A stretch of 34,836 nt of DNA from JANXPZ01 sp033853925 (lineage in GTDB: Bacteria > Eisenbacteria > RBG-16-71-46): positions 1 through 34,836 of the forward strand of contig JAWOLC010000110.1 in assembly GCA_033853925.1 (NCBI GenBank), in the 5' to 3' direction. The notes under the pieces are model-generated. The model did no database searches and was not told the DNA's origin. It saw only the letters and a list, made by a program, of their open reading frames with translations. A program made the position numbers and the translations under genes. This document shows, piece by piece, positions 33,347-34,836 of this stretch (position 1 is its first letter; every line of letters starts with the position of its first letter).

Positions 33347-33372
33347 CGTGGCCACCCCGTCGGGTGGCCACG
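33347..33372 (+). terminator. Strong hairpin after the phosphoesterase gene
   Basis: A perfect 11-bp stem (33347-33357 with 33362-33372) with a 4-base CGTC loop lies 27 bases after the stop. Confidence 0.7.
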
Positions 33373-33416
33373 GCCGCTCCCGGGCGCGGGATCCCGCCCC
33401 CTCGCGATGCTCCTGC

Positions 33417-33446
33417 TGGAACGAGCCCGGCGGGCCGCGCTATCTT
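33417..33446 (+). promoter_or_regulatory. Candidate promoter of the DHS-like gene
   Basis: TATCTT (33441-33446) is a good -10; TGGAAC (33417-33422), 18 bases upstream, is a weak -35. The leader to the ATG at 33487 is about 35 bases. Confidence 0.4.
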
Positions 33447-33486
33447 CCGGCGTACGGCCTCTCACCACCGACCGCGCGGGGACTCC

Positions 33487-34611
33487 ATGAACGATTCGAA
33501 GCGAAGCCGCCATCTCTCCGGGCCGCGCATCCAGCCCCCGGCCATCACCGGGCGCGAGAGCGCCGCCGAGCTCGTGGACCAGGCCTTCCTCGCCTACAAC
33601 GCCGCCCGCCTGCGCGAGGCGGCCCGCCTGCTCACCGAGCGCATGCTCGCCGACGACGTCACGATCGGGCTCTCGCTCACCGGCGCCCTGACCCCGGCGG
33701 GCCTCGGCATGAGCGCCATCATCCCGCTCCTGCGCGCGGGCTTCGTCGACTGGATCGTCTCCACCGGCGCGAACCTCTACCACGACACCCACTTCGGACT
33801 CGGCCTGCCGCTCCACCGCGGCACGTTCCAGGTGGACGACGTCGAGCTGCGCGATCAGGGCGTCGTCCGCATCTACGACATCTTCTTCGACTACCACGTG
33901 CTGCTCGACACCGACGCCTTCTTCCGCGAGATCATCGGCCACCCCGAGTTCCAGCGCTCGATGAGCACGGCCGAGTTCCACCACCTGTGCGGCAAGTACG
34001 TGCGCGCGCGCGAGCAGGCGCTCGGGGGCGAGGGCCGCTCGCTGCTCGCCGCCGCCTGGGAGTGCGGCGTGCCCGTGTACACCTCCTCGCCCGGCGACTC
34101 CTCCATCGGCATGAACGTCGCCGCGCGGGCGCTCGAGGGCAACGGGCTCGTGCTGGACGTGAGCGCCGACGTCAACGAGACGGCGGCGATCGTCTGGAGC
34201 GCGAAGAAGGCGGGCGGCAAGAGCGCCGTGTGGATCCTCGGCGGGGGGAGCCCCAAGAACTTCGTCCTGCAGACCGAGCCGCAGCTCCAGGAGGTGCTCG
34301 GCATCAGCGAGAAGGGTCACGACTACTTCCTCGCCGTGACCGACGCGCGCCCCGACACGGGCGGCCTCTCGGGGGCGACGCCGTCGGAGGCCGTGAGCTG
34401 GGGCAAGATCGACCCCGACCGGCTGCCCGGCACGGTGATCTGCTACACGGATTCCACCATCGCCCTGCCCCTGCTCACGGCGTACGCTCTGGCCCGGCAC
34501 GCGCCGCGGCCGCTCAAGCGGCTCTACGAGCGGCGCGCCGAGATCATGGAGGCGTTCCGCGCCGCCTACTTTCGCGAGGGGCGCGGCGCGCAGGCAGGCG
34601 TGAAGAAGTAG
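33487..34611 (+). CDS. Deoxyhypusine synthase family protein
   Basis: The 374-residue product aligns with deoxyhypusine synthase across its length: VTIGLSLTGALTPAGLG, LLRAGFVDWIVSTGANLYHD, VYTSSPGDSSIG, VNETAAIVW, WILGGGSPKNF and ARPDTGGLSGATPSEAVSWG. The catalytic lysine that takes the aminobutyl group is kept (K307 in SWGK). In eukaryotes and archaea the enzyme modifies eIF5A/aIF5A with spermidine; bacteria lack that target, and characterised bacterial relatives make homospermidine or act on other polyamines. The role here is therefore probably polyamine metabolism. The frame is open upstream of the ATG at 33487, but the promoter makes this start likely. No polyamine genes are adjacent. Confidence 0.92.
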   Translation: MNDSKRSRHLSGPRIQPPAITGRESAAELVDQAFLAYNAARLREAARLLTERMLADDVTIGLSLTGALTPAGLGMSAIIPLLRAGFVDWIVSTGANLYHDTHFGLGLPLHRGTFQVDDVELRDQGVVRIYDIFFDYHVLLDTDAFFREIIGHPEFQRSMSTAEFHHLCGKYVRAREQALGGEGRSLLAAAWECGVPVYTSSPGDSSIGMNVAARALEGNGLVLDVSADVNETAAIVWSAKKAGGKSAVWILGGGSPKNFVLQTEPQLQEVLGISEKGHDYFLAVTDARPDTGGLSGATPSEAVSWGKIDPDRLPGTVICYTDSTIALPLLTAYALARHAPRPLKRLYERRAEIMEAFRAAYFREGRGAQAGVKK

Positions 34612-34632
34612 CGGAGACGATCGGGGGGGCCG

Positions 34633-34836
34633 ATGATCGCAGCCATCGTCGTGCTCGCGCTCGCCGCGATCCTCGTGCCCCTCGTGCTGTGGGCGGACCT
34701 GGGCGGGCGCCTGCGCGACCTCGAGGCCCGCCTCGCCCGGCTCGAAGGCGAGGCCGCGAGGCCCGGCGGAGCCCGCGCGGCGGAGCCCGCGCCCCTGCCG
34801 CCCGCGGCGGAAGCCGGGGCGCCGCTCCCTGGCGAC
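34633..34836 (+). CDS. Start of a membrane protein, 3' partial
   Basis: An ATG at 34633, 21 bases after the DHS-like stop and behind a G-rich GGGGGGG, opens a frame to the window edge (68 codons). It begins with one transmembrane segment (MIAAIVVLALAAILVPLVLW), then a short Leu/Arg/Glu coiled coil (LRDLEARLARLEGEAAR) and an Ala/Pro-rich stretch. This start resembles DUF2339 membrane proteins, but too little is visible to assign it. Confidence 0.5.
   Translation, partial: MIAAIVVLALAAILVPLVLWADLGGRLRDLEARLARLEGEAARPGGARAAEPAPLPPAAEAGAPLPGD

Overview
The window is very GC-rich (third codon positions nearly all G or C) bacterial chromosomal DNA, densely coding, with 22 genes (one cut at each edge) and no rRNA, tRNA, CRISPR array or insertion sequence that I can see. 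Several traits point to a Gram-negative member of an FCB-like or candidate phylum such as Eisenbacteria, although this is inference without any marker gene: a secreted phosphoesterase ending in a FlgD/T9SS-like Ig sorting domain, a CBM9/DUF5916 outer-membrane-type protein, a LA_2272-type surface repeat protein, a Ser/Thr kinase fused to TolB/FlgO-like and TPR regions, and a sigma-54 type promoter.

Layout. 1-1169: end of a secreted cupredoxin fusion. 1326-7678: a tightly coupled set of glcD, a polytopic membrane protein, a Ser/Thr protein kinase and glcE, with no glcF. 7869-8264: a CHMI-type isomerase, convergent with the DUF5916 protein (8357-10624, minus). 10907-13580: a lipoprotein behind a sigma-54 type promoter, a cysteine-rich secreted protein and a DUF1028/TPR protein, each with its own promoter or terminator signals. 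13822-15738: an MsbA-like ABC exporter. 15802-17962: two overlapping orphan DNA methyltransferases. 18065-19355: an exported peroxiredoxin and an exported MsrB. 19678-24427: a giant duplicated metallopeptidase plus a ComEC-like metallo-beta-lactamase-fold protein. 24543-29526: an ArnT-like glycosyltransferase, an asparagine-synthase-type amidotransferase and an MFS carrier. 29549-30431 (minus): a surface repeat protein and a 57-residue membrane protein. 30974-33319: a modular secreted metallophosphoesterase. 33487-34611: a deoxyhypusine-synthase homologue. 34633-end: the start of a membrane protein.

The best candidate for an undescribed system is the pair at 19678-24427. The first gene encodes two full-length copies of a gluzincin-like peptidase. 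Copy 2 has an intact HETTH...E site. Copy 1, at exactly 580 codons offset, reads HLTVH: it keeps the zinc ligands but has lost the catalytic glutamate. The second gene starts one base after the stop of the first and encodes a soluble hydrolase with HxHxDH, GD and HHG motifs. The pair sits behind its own terminator, palindrome and promoter. This looks like a pseudoenzyme-enzyme peptidase with a coupled MBL-fold effector; its biological role (defence, toxin, processing) cannot be read from the sequence.

Other themes are possible carboxylate oxidation coupled to a kinase (glcD/glcE), periplasmic oxidative repair (peroxiredoxin + MsrB), and an envelope glycan or lipid modification cluster (ArnT + amidotransferase). 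Several genes appear to be transcribed from -10 boxes that end seven bases before the start codon, suggesting leaderless mRNAs.
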